A stretch of DNA of 35,444 nucleotides, taken from NCBI GenBank assembly GCA_002333425.1, contig DDBL01000081.1:1587-37030 (forward strand), given 5' to 3'. The translations under genes and the position numbers were made by a program. How positions within the stretch are numbered: position 1 is the stretch's first letter; every line of letters begins with the position of its first letter. Below the pieces are notes generated by a model, which saw nothing but the letters and a program-made list of their open reading frames with translations, was not told the DNA's origin and searched no databases. Of the stretch, positions 22,337-31,194 are shown in pieces. The DNA comes from Leptospiraceae bacterium UBA2033 (GTDB lineage Bacteria; Spirochaetota; Leptospiria; Leptospirales; Leptospiraceae).

Positions 22337-23257
22337 ATGGACGGCAAAATTTACAGAAAAACATTAAAAAGCCAAATAAATATCAGCGGGATCGGATTAC
22401 ATTCCGGTAACAAAGTTAGTTTAAGACTAATTCCTGCCGAGGCTCATACAGGTCTTATTTTCATCTGCAACATTAAAAATAAAAAATCAATTATTCCAGT
22501 TAGTTTAAATCACGTAGTTGATACAAGCAATGCAGTTACTTTGGGGGATGGATTTAGAATTGTTCAAACAGTTGAACATTTAATGGCAGCATTGTTCACC
22601 AGAGGAATTACCGATTTAATTATGGAAATTGATTCTAGCGAAATTCCTATTATGGATGGATCTTCACGTCCATTTTTAGAAGCAATTGATTCTATTGGGA
22701 CTGTATCTTTTTTAGAAGAAGTTGAACCTTTTAGAGTTACAAATCCAGTATGGGTGGTTGATGGCGATAAATATATAGTGATCCTACCTTCCGATTCCTT
22801 AAAAGTTACTTATAATATTCATTTTAATCATCCATTACTTAGAGGACAAAGTCTTACTATTGATTTAGATGAAAATGTTTTATCGAATGAAATTCTACCA
22901 GCTAGAACATTTGGATTTTTACGCGATGTAGAAGCATTACAGTCTAGAGGTTTGGCACTTGGTGGGTCTTTGGATAATGCAATCGTTCTTTCTGATGAAG
23001 GTTATCTAAATGAAAGTTTGCGTTTTGAAAACGAATGTATTCGTCATAAGGTTTTAGATTTGATTGGAGATCTCTCTATAATTGGTAGACCGATTATAGG
23101 ACATATTCTTGCTTCTAAAGCTGGTCACGCTCTAGATATTTCTATGGGCAAGCTAATTATGAGTCGCATTACAGGAGATGAAGTTTCTAAATTCAAAAGC
23201 AAACGTATGCATGATTTTAAAATTCCAAGAATTTCTGCCTTTGCCAAAAAAGCATAA
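22337..23257 (+). CDS. lpxC: UDP-3-O-acyl-N-acetylglucosamine deacetylase
   Basis: 306 aa, standard length. It carries out the committed step of lipid A synthesis, removing acetate from UDP-3-O-acyl-GlcNAc. 'TVEHLMAAL' gives E80 (base) and H81 (zinc), 'RHKVLDLIGDL' gives H237 and D241 (zinc), and 'SKAGHALDI' gives H264. The N-terminal 'GIGLHSGNKVSLRLIPA' is typical. AAGGAACAAGAGAG lies ahead of the ATG. The ~200-bp gap upstream is AT-rich and probably holds its promoter. A terminator follows directly. Confidence 0.96.
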   Translation: MDGKIYRKTLKSQINISGIGLHSGNKVSLRLIPAEAHTGLIFICNIKNKKSIIPVSLNHVVDTSNAVTLGDGFRIVQTVEHLMAALFTRGITDLIMEIDSSEIPIMDGSSRPFLEAIDSIGTVSFLEEVEPFRVTNPVWVVDGDKYIVILPSDSLKVTYNIHFNHPLLRGQSLTIDLDENVLSNEILPARTFGFLRDVEALQSRGLALGGSLDNAIVLSDEGYLNESLRFENECIRHKVLDLIGDLSIIGRPIIGHILASKAGHALDISMGKLIMSRITGDEVSKFKSKRMHDFKIPRISAFAKKA

Positions 23258-23258
23258 C

Positions 23259-23292
23259 CGAGTTAGTGGTAACTACTCAGTGTGGTTTTTTA
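23259..23292 (+). terminator. Rho-independent terminator after lpxC
   Basis: CGAGTTAGTGGTAACTACTCAG, just past the lpxC stop, forms a stem (GAGT-TAGT with ACTACTC, one bulge), and a GTGTGG-TTTTTT tract follows. It separates lpxC from the next gene. Confidence 0.55.
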
Positions 23293-23383
23293 TAATTTGT
23301 TAGAAGTTTTTTTCAGAAAATCAAAATATATTAAATAAGAATGGAAAAAATCTTCCCGATTGGTATGATTTACAAAATCTACC

Positions 23384-25102
23384 ATGCCAACGAATCGAAC
23401 TACAATATATAGAGGTATTCCGGCTTCATTCGGAAAATTCTATGGCAAAGCTTTAAAAATTATTTCTAGTAATCACATTATTTTGCAGACTTTCATAAAG
23501 GAAGCAGACATAAAAGTAGAAGTAACAAAATTTTTAAAGGCTCTTGGTAGAACAAAAAAAGAACTAGAAGCGATAATCAGTAAAAAGTCTATGAACCAAG
23601 ATATAAAAGATATTCTGGTCTCTCAGATTTGTATGCTCGATGACCCTTTACTTCTAGATGGTGTGATAAAAAAAATTCAAGAAAATCATGAAAATGCAGC
23701 ATTAGCTTTATTTAATACGATTGATCAGATATCAAATAAGTTTACCAGCTTAAATGATGACTACTTTAGTGAAAGAGCTGTTGATATTAGAGATATTGGG
23801 CGGCGAATAGAAGATAACCTCTTAGGTAGAAAAAGCGATTACAATATATTATCCGCTATAAAAGAAGAAGTAATTATTGTAGCTCATGAACTTACTCCTT
23901 CTCAAATGATTCATATAGATAAAAAGATGGTCAAAGGAATTGCCACAGAAATGGGCGGAAAAACTGGGCATATGGCGATTCTTGCTAAGAACTATTCTAT
24001 TCCTACGGTTGTAGGCTTAAATAAAATTACGTCTGAGATAGTTGATAATGAATTTATTTTAATAGATGCTGATGAAGGAGTTGTAATTCGTAATCCAGTA
24101 ATTAACCAAATTAAATATTACGGATCTAGCTCTCCGATTAAAGCCATTCAAGAGGAAGAAGTTTCTTCTTTTACCAGAGATGGTCATCATATTTCTATTA
24201 AAGTTAATCTAGATTCAGAAAATGATTGTGAATTAATTCTCAAAGCAAATGCAGATGGTGTAGGTTTATATCGTAGTGAAACCATCTTAATTGAAGAAGC
24301 AGATAAAATTCATGATGAAGAAGCACAGTTTCATATCTATAAAAAAATTGCTGCGGATATGAAGGGTTTGCCTGTCACAATAAGAACTTTTGATTTGGGT
24401 GGTGATAAATTTGATACAAGGCATAAGGAAGATAATCCATTTCTAGGTAACCGAGGAATTCGGTATTCTTTAAAAAATCCTACATGGTTTAAGAAGCAGC
24501 TAAGAGCTATTTTGCGTGCATCGGTATTTGGAAATATTTCAATTATGATTCCGATGGTTAGTACAGTTTCTGAAGTTATTAAAACCAAAAAATTAATCGA
24601 AGAATGTAAAAGTGACCTAAGAAAGAAAAGAATTCAGTATGCAGATGTAAATATTGGTATTATGGTTGAGACACCGGCTTGTGCTTTAGCACTTGATCAG
24701 TTTGCCAAGGAGTGTGATTTTTTTTCTATTGGAACAAATGATCTTTTACAATATACGATGGCTGTTGATCGTAATAATCATTATATTTCCGACTTGTACA
24801 ATCCGTATAATCTTTCTTTTTTAAGAATACTGAGTATGATTATAGAGACATCACAAAAATATAAAATTCCTCTTGGTATATGCGGCGAATTGGCATCCGA
24901 TACAAATTTTACAATTTTACTGATTGGTCTTGGTTTAAAAGAGTTATCTGTTTCCTTGCCATTAGTAAAGAAAATAAGAAAAATTATTTCTCGCATGGAT
25001 ATTTTACAAGCAGAAGTGTTAGCCAAAAAAATAATGAAATTATCCGAAGAAGAAAAATATGTTGAGATAGATTCGTTTCTATTCAATAAACATATTAATT
25101 AA
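23384..25102 (+). CDS. ptsI: Phosphoenolpyruvate-protein phosphotransferase (enzyme I)
   Basis: 572 aa, full-length enzyme I without GAF domain. 'RGIPASFGKFYGKA' starts the N-terminal domain; phosphorylated His196 sits in 'MGGKTGHMAILAK'; the PEP-binding TIM barrel has 'GVGLYRSET' (292-300), 'TIRTFDLGGDK', 'NPFLGNRGIRY', 'GIMVETP', 'SIGTNDLLQYTMAVDR' and the catalytic Cys500 in 'GICGELA'. It takes phosphate from PEP to HPr or NPr. No sugar-specific PTS genes lie nearby; a nitrogen-type or regulatory PTS is likely (inference). A few usually fixed positions vary (TGH for TSH, RSET for RTEF). Confidence 0.92.
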   Translation: MPTNRTTIYRGIPASFGKFYGKALKIISSNHIILQTFIKEADIKVEVTKFLKALGRTKKELEAIISKKSMNQDIKDILVSQICMLDDPLLLDGVIKKIQENHENAALALFNTIDQISNKFTSLNDDYFSERAVDIRDIGRRIEDNLLGRKSDYNILSAIKEEVIIVAHELTPSQMIHIDKKMVKGIATEMGGKTGHMAILAKNYSIPTVVGLNKITSEIVDNEFILIDADEGVVIRNPVINQIKYYGSSSPIKAIQEEEVSSFTRDGHHISIKVNLDSENDCELILKANADGVGLYRSETILIEEADKIHDEEAQFHIYKKIAADMKGLPVTIRTFDLGGDKFDTRHKEDNPFLGNRGIRYSLKNPTWFKKQLRAILRASVFGNISIMIPMVSTVSEVIKTKKLIEECKSDLRKKRIQYADVNIGIMVETPACALALDQFAKECDFFSIGTNDLLQYTMAVDRNNHYISDLYNPYNLSFLRILSMIIETSQKYKIPLGICGELASDTNFTILLIGLGLKELSVSLPLVKKIRKIISRMDILQAEVLAKKIMKLSEEEKYVEIDSFLFNKHIN

Positions 25103-25192
25103 TTAAATGGATGTTACGCGAAAAAGAAAATTTATGAAAATCAAAGTTAAATTGAAATATTAGAAAAAACTAATGAATGAATAAATTCAATA

Positions 25193-25220
25193 GCCTGCGG
25201 TAGCAAGCCAGCCGCTAGGC
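25193..25220. repeat. GC-rich hairpin between ptsI and ruvA
   Basis: GCCTGCGG pairs with CCGCTAGGC around a ~10-nt loop, with a one-base bulge. It is unusually GC-rich for this AT-rich gap, about 90 nt past the ptsI stop. Possibly a terminator without a U-tract, or a small repeat. Confidence 0.35.
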
Positions 25221-25243
25221 ACAAATATCATTTGAATGTTTAG

Positions 25244-25263
25244 CTCACCTTGTGTAAGGTGAG
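25244..25263. promoter_or_regulatory. Perfect hairpin in the ruvA leader
   Basis: CTCACCTT-GTGT-AAGGTGAG: 8-bp stem with a 4-nt loop, 18 nt ahead of the TTG start of ruvA and before its AAGGA ribosome site. It may be an operator, a terminator of upstream transcription without a good U-tract, or an mRNA structure. Confidence 0.45.
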
Positions 25264-25281
25264 TAAATTAAGGAATAAGTT

Positions 25282-25881
25282 TTGATAGCAGGATTAAAAG
25301 GTAAGATTGAAAGATTAGATGTAAGTTTTGTTGAACTTGATGTGAATGGAGTTATTTACGAAATTTTTATTTCTTTTAAAACCTATGAAGGTTTAAAGAG
25401 CAGCAAAGATAAACAAGTGAATCTTTGTGTGTATCATTTAATAAATGATAGAACTCAAAAACTGTTTGGTTTTTTGAATATACGAGATCGAGAACTTTTC
25501 AAATTAATTCGCGGTTTACACGGTATTGGCGAGATGACTGCTTTAAAGATTCTTTCTTTTATGAGTGCTGATGAGTTGTATAAAGCTGTGGTAAATGGTG
25601 ATAATTCTCAACTAGAAAAAATTCCAAAGGTCAAAGGAAAAACTTCTGAAAAGATAATTTTTGAAGTTAAGCAGAATTTAAAAAAATTTGAAGCATTTTT
25701 AAATGATACGAATGTAAATTATTTGCCCACAAAGGAAGATAAAAAAGATTTATCTGTTCTTGCATTAATCCAACTAGGTTTTGATGAAAAAACTGCCATC
25801 AAAGAAGTTTCAAAAGTAATGACTGCCAAGAATATAGATGATACAGCAGAAATTGTTCGAGAAGTACTAAAACTAACTTAG
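25282..25881 (+). CDS. ruvA: Holliday junction DNA helicase subunit RuvA
   Basis: 199 aa, normal length. TTG start with AAGGAATAAG ahead. 'MIAGLKGKIERLDVSFVELDVNGVIYEI' is the OB-fold; 'LIRGLHGIGEMTALKIL' and 'LEKIPKVKGKTSEKIIFEVK' are the two helix-hairpin-helix motifs (the second usually G-I-G-x-K, here VKGKTSEK); the last ~50 residues are the RuvB-binding domain. RuvA grips four-way junctions while RuvB drives migration. Convergent with the M23 gene, the stops being 8 bp apart. Confidence 0.94.
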   Translation: MIAGLKGKIERLDVSFVELDVNGVIYEIFISFKTYEGLKSSKDKQVNLCVYHLINDRTQKLFGFLNIRDRELFKLIRGLHGIGEMTALKILSFMSADELYKAVVNGDNSQLEKIPKVKGKTSEKIIFEVKQNLKKFEAFLNDTNVNYLPTKEDKKDLSVLALIQLGFDEKTAIKEVSKVMTAKNIDDTAEIVREVLKLT

Positions 25882-25889
25882 TCAAGTTT

Positions 25890-26804
25890 TTACTTTTTCT
25901 GGATTTTGTTTACATAGAAAGTAAAAGCTTTTTCTGTTTTGTTATTACTAAAGTCGATTGCTTTTATGGAAATAGTATTATCGCCCGATAAAAATTTCAA
26001 ATTACCTATATAGTAATTATTTTCAAAAAATAGATCATTAAACGTTAAGCCACTTTCGTTTTTCCAGATCCCATTGGATAAACTGAGTTCATCAAAATTG
26101 CTTTCTTTGTAAACTTTGTTGTTAACCATAAACTGAATGTATTTTATACCTCTTCGTTGTCCTTTCCTTTCTCCAGCATCTGCAATATCTACAGTGATTG
26201 GAAAATTGTTGGATGAATTAAAAGAGTCCCCATCATTAATATAAGTTTTATTTTTTCCAATAGTCAGAATCAAACTTCCGATTGTTGGTGGTCTTGTATC
26301 TTTTACTTTGGGTAGAATTGTTAATGGATTAATAATTTTGCGACCTTGGTTGGTTGCAATTACAAAGTGTAAATGAGAACCACTCGAATGTCCTGTATTT
26401 CCAGTTTTTCCAATAAAATCTCCTTTTTTAATATTATGTTTTTCCAGTATTTCAGAAGACCTCCCATCTTTTAAGTGGTAATAAGCAGATAGAATATCAT
26501 TTGCGTGTAAAATCCAGACATTGTTTCCACTACCACTTTCATTTTCAAAAGGGTTATCTGATTTGTAATGGCTATAGATAATTGTCCCGTTTTCTATTGC
26601 AGAAACTTTTTCGTTGTCAGAGGAAACATCTACTCCATTGTGGAAATGATCACCTCTTGATTCTCCAAATAGAGAGGATAATTTAGTTTCGATACTATCT
26701 CCCCCAACAGGCCAGATAAATCCATCGGGCAGTTTGGTGTTTTCCTCACCGAAAATAAAAAATAGGGGGATGATGATGGAGAAGAGTAAAGGGATTTTTT
26801 TCAT
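25890..26804 (-). CDS. M23-family (LytM-type) peptidase, exported
   Basis: 304 aa. An N-terminal hydrophobic segment ('MKKIPLLFSIIIPLFFIFGEEN') is a signal peptide. The M23 domain (about 28-165) has the zinc ligands H55 and D59 in 'HFHNGVDV' and H144-L-H146 in 'GSHLHF', with 'GKTGNTGHSSGSH' between, so the active site is complete. The C-terminal ~130 residues are beta-rich, unassigned and perhaps Ig-like. These peptidases cut peptidoglycan cross-links or, when inactive, activate amidases. No coiled coil of the EnvC type is present. Confidence 0.88.
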   Translation of the reverse strand: MKKIPLLFSIIIPLFFIFGEENTKLPDGFIWPVGGDSIETKLSSLFGESRGDHFHNGVDVSSDNEKVSAIENGTIIYSHYKSDNPFENESGSGNNVWILHANDILSAYYHLKDGRSSEILEKHNIKKGDFIGKTGNTGHSSGSHLHFVIATNQGRKIINPLTILPKVKDTRPPTIGSLILTIGKNKTYINDGDSFNSSNNFPITVDIADAGERKGQRRGIKYIQFMVNNKVYKESNFDELSLSNGIWKNESGLTFNDLFFENNYYIGNLKFLSGDNTISIKAIDFSNNKTEKAFTFYVNKIQKK

Positions 26805-26876
26805 AAAAATGCTCTGATTTTATTTTTTGTAAATGACTATAAGAACAAAAAAATTATTGTACCAATTCTGACCAGT

Positions 26877-27779
26877 ATGAAACTATCTCAAGAAGAAATA
26901 TTTGTTTTGATTCAGTCTTGCGCAAGCGGGAATCAAGAATCGTTAAAAAAATTCTTTGAAGAATTTTCAGAGGACATCTATAATTTTCCAATTCGCGTTT
27001 TTCATTTAGAAGAAGATGATGCTAGCGAATTTTTCATTTATGCTTACGAGAGACTCAAGTCCGGTAAACGATTCCAGACGTTTGTTGGAAAGTCAGGATT
27101 TAAAACCTGGCTTTACACAGTTCTTCGGAACATGCTCATTGATTGGAAACGAAATAAAAGAGAATTAAAAATTGTTTCCAGCGTAAAAGTAAACTCTGAT
27201 GGAGTAGAATACGATTCCATCGAAAATGAACCTGACCTAAAATCAGACCAACAAAAAGAAGCAGATTCTATCTCTCGCCGGTTTAGGGAGACACTTTCGG
27301 AAATTAAAATGGAAAGCCGAATTATATTTAAGTTAGCTTATATTTACTATTTGAATTTAGAAGCAGATGAAATTGATTATCTGTTAGAAAAAACCGGTCT
27401 TTCAAAAGAGGAATTACAAAAAGAAATTATTTCGATTCGAGATACACTTAGCGAAAAGGAAATCCAAATTTTACAAAGTGAAGATAAAATCGCCTCAATT
27501 TATATGAATATCTTAGAGTTAAAACAGCAGCAGGAAAAAGAAAAACCAATAGTTTTTAATGATAATCTACCCAATTACGACAAAGTTCAATTATCTATCC
27601 AAAAGAAATACGAACAAAGACGCAAATTAATCGAAAAAAAGAACAAAGGAAATTTTATCACAAGAACTCCTTACCGTGTAATCGCCCAACTTTTACGAAT
27701 TCCCGAAGGGGGAGTCAGTATATCTTTACAAAGAGTAATCGAAAAAATTCAAAAAAAAATTGTTAATTATGAAATATAA
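26877..27779 (+). CDS. Sigma-70-family RNA polymerase sigma factor (ECF-like, atypical)
   Basis: 300 aa. Region 2 lies at about 15-95: 'LKKFFEEFSEDIYNFPIRVFHLEEDDASEFFIYAYERLKSGKRF' then 'FKTWLYTVLRNMLIDWKRNKR', typical ECF 2.2-2.4. The end, 'TPYRVIAQLLRIPEGGVSISLQRVIEKIQKKI', reads as the region 4 helix-turn-helix. Between them is ~150 extra residues of charged helix, so it is longer than common ECF factors (170-200 aa). It is followed at 38 bp by a 246-aa unknown, then a CHAT protease and a cysteine-cluster protein, all on the plus strand with short gaps or overlaps. It probably directs polymerase to a dedicated regulon; no anti-sigma family is recognisable, so the next gene is the candidate controller. 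Confidence 0.8.
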   Translation: MKLSQEEIFVLIQSCASGNQESLKKFFEEFSEDIYNFPIRVFHLEEDDASEFFIYAYERLKSGKRFQTFVGKSGFKTWLYTVLRNMLIDWKRNKRELKIVSSVKVNSDGVEYDSIENEPDLKSDQQKEADSISRRFRETLSEIKMESRIIFKLAYIYYLNLEADEIDYLLEKTGLSKEELQKEIISIRDTLSEKEIQILQSEDKIASIYMNILELKQQQEKEKPIVFNDNLPNYDKVQLSIQKKYEQRRKLIEKKNKGNFITRTPYRVIAQLLRIPEGGVSISLQRVIEKIQKKIVNYEI

Positions 27780-27817
27780 TAGTTCTTTTATCAGTCTCTA
27801 ATTCCAAGAGGTCAGCT

Positions 27818-28558
27818 ATGAATCCTAAGAATGAAGCCCAGAATATTCCAAACCAGGACAATTTATTAGAACTTTTCCTAAATGAAGATGAGAAGGTATA
27901 TGACCTTGCGGCAGACGATGATTTTTCTTTTGCCCAGCTTTGCCAAATCGAAGAATCCCTTCATTCTGCAATTCGATATGGCAATGAAAACTACCTAGAA
28001 TCGCTTACCTATAACGATTCGCCTATATTAGAATCTTTGGATATAGCGAAAGCTAACAAACTTATTTCAGAATCTAAAAATGTTTCTCTTCCTATTTACC
28101 TTAAAAATTATATGGAATCTGATTTTACAACCAAAAAAGAGGAAGATAAACTCGTAATTCGTTTTGGAAAAGCAGGCATTAAACTTTTAGGTTCTTTTTT
28201 CAATGGTTCCTTAATCACACCTTTAGAATCTACTATCCCAGCAGTTAGAAATTCGATTAATACAACTCCTCAAAGCATAAGTATGTTAGAAAAAACTGAA
28301 CAAGGAAGCCTTGTTTACCAAGTGATCCAAGAAAATGAAAATGAAGCTTATTTGAGTGTAAAGTTTGATGCATCCTTTGTTGCACTTTATAACCAAGTCA
28401 ATCTCAGAAAAGACAATCGTTTTATTTATTCTAGCAATATTAATTCAGAAGGACTCGTATCTTTTTCTGGATTAAAAGAAGGAATTTACAATATCGAATT
28501 TACGGGGAAGAATATTTCAAAAAGATTTGACTTATCTCTTTTTGCAGATAAACTGTAA
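27818..28558 (+). CDS. Unknown protein between sigma factor and CHAT protease; candidate anti-sigma
   Basis: 246 aa, no transmembrane segment, no zinc-finger anti-sigma motif (HxxxCxxC). The first ~100 residues are acidic and helical ('LLELFLNEDEKVYDLAADDDFSFAQLCQIEESL'). About 118-140 is a short amphipathic stretch ('IRFGKAGIKLLGSFFNGSLI'). The rest is beta-rich and ends in 'GLVSFSGLKEGIYNIEFTG', which resembles small Ig-like or carboxypeptidase-regulatory modules. I do not recognise a family. Position suggests it is the partner controlled by, or a substrate of, its neighbours; that is inference only. Confidence 0.55.
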   Translation: MNPKNEAQNIPNQDNLLELFLNEDEKVYDLAADDDFSFAQLCQIEESLHSAIRYGNENYLESLTYNDSPILESLDIAKANKLISESKNVSLPIYLKNYMESDFTTKKEEDKLVIRFGKAGIKLLGSFFNGSLITPLESTIPAVRNSINTTPQSISMLEKTEQGSLVYQVIQENENEAYLSVKFDASFVALYNQVNLRKDNRFIYSSNINSEGLVSFSGLKEGIYNIEFTGKNISKRFDLSLFADKL

Positions 28559-28561
28559 TGG

Positions 28562-30376
28562 ATGATTGATCTACTAATTGACCGAGTTGGAAATGTAAAT
28601 ATATTTAATTTTCTAAATTCGGGTCAATTTCATTCTGAATCTCATATCCAATCTTCCATTGATAGCGATTTAATTTCCGAGTATGTAAAGGAAATTGAAA
28701 ATCTTGCTAAACTTTCTAATAATTTTTTATCAAACCATGAATCTACCTTTCGCGTAAAACCGGATGTCTTAAAAGAATTAAAAATTCTAGGTGAGACATT
28801 CTACGAACAATTTTTCCCAAGTTCGATTTCTGAAAATTTACGAACCACATCTGAAAAATACCTTCATTTTAATATTGATAGTAGCTTGGCTGAAATTCCT
28901 TGGGAGTTACTTTATGATGGAGATTGTTTTCTATCAGATAGATTTTTGATTGGGCGAACCATCAAAGGTTCTAAGACATTTTTACAAGAAGAAAATACAC
29001 AAAAATTGAAGATGCTAATTATTGCAGATCCGACAGAAGATTTGGAATGGGCACAAAGAGAAGGGGAGACTCTTTTTCAGGTTTTAAGAGAAAAAGTTCC
29101 TTCTTCCATCTTGGAGATTGAGTTCATTGCTGGTGCGCAAATTACAAAATTAAAATTACTTTCGATGATTCGCGGAAAAAATATTATTCATTATGCAGGG
29201 CATTTGTATTTTTCTCACGATCCCATGGAAAATGGTTGGTTACTTTCCGGAGACAAAATTCTAAAAGCCAGGGAAATTAAAAATAGTGCCTTTTCTACAA
29301 ATTTAGTATTTAGTAATTCTTGCAATTCTTCTAGAAGTGCAAGAATAAAGAATTCGAATAACATCATGAATGATTTTGCCAGCTCTTTTTTGATGTCAGG
29401 AATTATGAGTTTTATCGGAACCAAATGGGAAGTTGCGGATAATGAGAGAACCCTCGATTTTACGATTCGATTTTATCTTTCTCTTTTTAGCGATAAGAGT
29501 TTGGGTGAATCACTTCATATAGCAAGAGAATACGCTCGAAAAAATTATGATCCACTTGATGTGATTTGGGCAAACTATTCTCTCTATGGGCATCCAGATA
29601 GAATTATTTTAAACAAAAACAATAATCAAAGAAATAAAATCATAGATCCTTTTATGATTCGAAAATCTTATCCAACTCCTATCGCATTTTCTTATGCGAA
29701 TTTTGTTGCAAAGGAAAGAGAAAGTTCTAGTGAAAATAAAATGACAGCTTTTGTAGAAAGTTTTGAAGAGTTTTCTAAATTGATTGGAGTTATTGTATTA
29801 AGTGACCATAAATTTAAAGCTCTCAATCAATCCTATGAGAGGATAAATGATCTTAGCCTCGCAAGTTGGTGGGATTTGATATTTAAGTCCATGTTAGATT
29901 TTAAAAAATTGCAGATTACTATGGTTGTAGAGTCTTTCCTGGTTGTATTATTCTCAAATAAAGATTTGATTTATAAAATTATCAACTGGGTAGAAAAATT
30001 TCGAGCTGGTAATTTGGACTCGGAAAGTTTGGAAGGATATTTAATTACCTCTCAATACTACTATGAAAATTTGTTAGTAGAATTAAATGAGTTTGAAAAA
30101 TGTTATATTTTCTATATCTCTATGGATTCAGATAAACATCATTTATTTTATGGATACAATAAAAAAGAAACAGAAATGGATCCATCTCAATTTGGATTTT
30201 TTATTCATCGACTAGACGAATTTAGAGGGAAAGTTGTGCTTTTAAATAAGAATAAAAAATCTATTCTCCCTTTGCTTGGCGTGAATGCTATTCAGAAAGG
30301 CACTGTAAAAGACCGAGATGTTTCTTTAGAGTTTGTGAATCTTCAGACCAATCAACTACTTTCCATCTTAGCATGA
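28562..30376 (+). CDS. CHAT-domain (caspase-like) protease
   Basis: 604 aa. The CHAT domain spans about 100-350: 'FNIDSSLAEIPWELLYD' (entry block), 'KMLIIADP', the catalytic His214 in 'NIIHYAGHLYFS', the catalytic Cys254 in 'LVFSNSCNSSR', then 'FIGTKWEVAD' and 'WANYSLYGHPDRI' at the end. Both dyad residues are present, so it is probably active. The C-terminal ~250 residues are an unassigned helical region. CHAT proteases act in immunity and cell-death pathways, including the TPR-CHAT protease of type III-E CRISPR, which cleaves a protein that controls a sigma factor. Here it lies 3 nt after the 246-aa unknown and overlaps the next gene (ATGA). Confidence 0.88.
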   Translation: MIDLLIDRVGNVNIFNFLNSGQFHSESHIQSSIDSDLISEYVKEIENLAKLSNNFLSNHESTFRVKPDVLKELKILGETFYEQFFPSSISENLRTTSEKYLHFNIDSSLAEIPWELLYDGDCFLSDRFLIGRTIKGSKTFLQEENTQKLKMLIIADPTEDLEWAQREGETLFQVLREKVPSSILEIEFIAGAQITKLKLLSMIRGKNIIHYAGHLYFSHDPMENGWLLSGDKILKAREIKNSAFSTNLVFSNSCNSSRSARIKNSNNIMNDFASSFLMSGIMSFIGTKWEVADNERTLDFTIRFYLSLFSDKSLGESLHIAREYARKNYDPLDVIWANYSLYGHPDRIILNKNNNQRNKIIDPFMIRKSYPTPIAFSYANFVAKERESSSENKMTAFVESFEEFSKLIGVIVLSDHKFKALNQSYERINDLSLASWWDLIFKSMLDFKKLQITMVVESFLVVLFSNKDLIYKIINWVEKFRAGNLDSESLEGYLITSQYYYENLLVELNEFEKCYIFYISMDSDKHHLFYGYNKKETEMDPSQFGFFIHRLDEFRGKVVLLNKNKKSILPLLGVNAIQKGTVKDRDVSLEFVNLQTNQLLSILA

Positions 30377-31092
30377 GTCTTTGCCAAACTAACCAATCCT
30401 CTTGTGGAGCTTGTTGTGGGCTGTTTAATCTAGATTATCCGCACCAAAAACTAAGAATTATTCTAAATGATAGAACGGAATTTTTTTTAAAGAATGTAGA
30501 CTATAAAAAAAAAGAAACTGTTATCTCTTTTCGAGAAGAGTTTGAAAAAAAAGAAAGTGTTTTTCCAAAGAAAGATACGACTATTTACAATTGTCCTTTT
30601 TTGGGATACATTGACTCCGAGAAAAAAAGAATTGGATGTATGATTCATCCAATCAAAACAGGTGATCCTAAAAGTCAAAATTTTTCTTTTTACGGTGCGT
30701 CTATTTGTCAATCGTATGATTGTAAGAATAAAGAACGAGAAAATGTAGATGATTGGGAAAAACTTTTTGATTTGATTGGATTAAATGAATACCAATACTC
30801 AATGTTAGCCGCAGACCATATTTTTGTTAGTCGTTTGGAGGAGTTCTTTTTAGAATGTGGAATATCTAAAAAAGCAATCTTTCAAGAGTATGAAGTTTTA
30901 GTTCAAAAAATTCTTAAATGGAAACTAGAAAATTGTAGTCCACATAAAACTTCCTTTGAAATTGATATGGAGACTAACGTAAATACTTCTAAATTACAAA
31001 AATTAATAGAATACCTAAACCTAAAACCCAGTGATGGGTTGTACATGGAACTTACAGAAATTGCCCTGAAGTTTACTACCGATAGGCACTGA
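30373..31092 (+). CDS. Cysteine-cluster protein (YkgJ-like)
   Basis: 239 aa. The N-terminus 'MSLCQTNQSSCGACCGLFN' clusters C4, C11, C14 and C15, followed by 'YNCPFLGY', 'RIGCMIHP' and 'SICQSYDC', the pattern of the YkgJ/CxxCxxCC-type zinc or iron-sulfur proteins, here with a larger insertion between the cysteine groups. The C-terminal ~100 residues are helical. Its ATG overlaps the CHAT stop, tying it to the sigma/CHAT operon. Function unknown; a metal- or redox-sensing role is possible. Confidence 0.7.
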   Translation: MSLCQTNQSSCGACCGLFNLDYPHQKLRIILNDRTEFFLKNVDYKKKETVISFREEFEKKESVFPKKDTTIYNCPFLGYIDSEKKRIGCMIHPIKTGDPKSQNFSFYGASICQSYDCKNKERENVDDWEKLFDLIGLNEYQYSMLAADHIFVSRLEEFFLECGISKKAIFQEYEVLVQKILKWKLENCSPHKTSFEIDMETNVNTSKLQKLIEYLNLKPSDGLYMELTEIALKFTTDRH

Positions 31093-31103
31093 GATCCCTC
31101 ATA

Positions 31104-31188
31104 ACAGATTTGCTAGGTTGAAATTTATACCGAACGCCAAAGTAAATACTTTTGTCATTTGGTATATTTCATCTTGTGGCAAATCTGT
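31104..31188. terminator. Long stem-loop between convergent genes
   Basis: ACAGATTTGC at 31104-31113 pairs exactly with 31179-31188. Further in, GAAATTTATACC pairs with GGTATATTTC with small bulges. It sits between the cysteine-cluster gene and the convergent hydrolase gene, 6 bp from the stop of the latter, so it can serve both strands. Confidence 0.45.
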
Positions 31189-31194
31189 CTTATC

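Noticed and set aside
26877..30376. Type III-E CRISPR locus suggested by sigma factor plus CHAT protease
   Set aside because: No effector, Cas gene or repeat array in the window; only the sigma/CHAT similarity remains, kept as an analogy.
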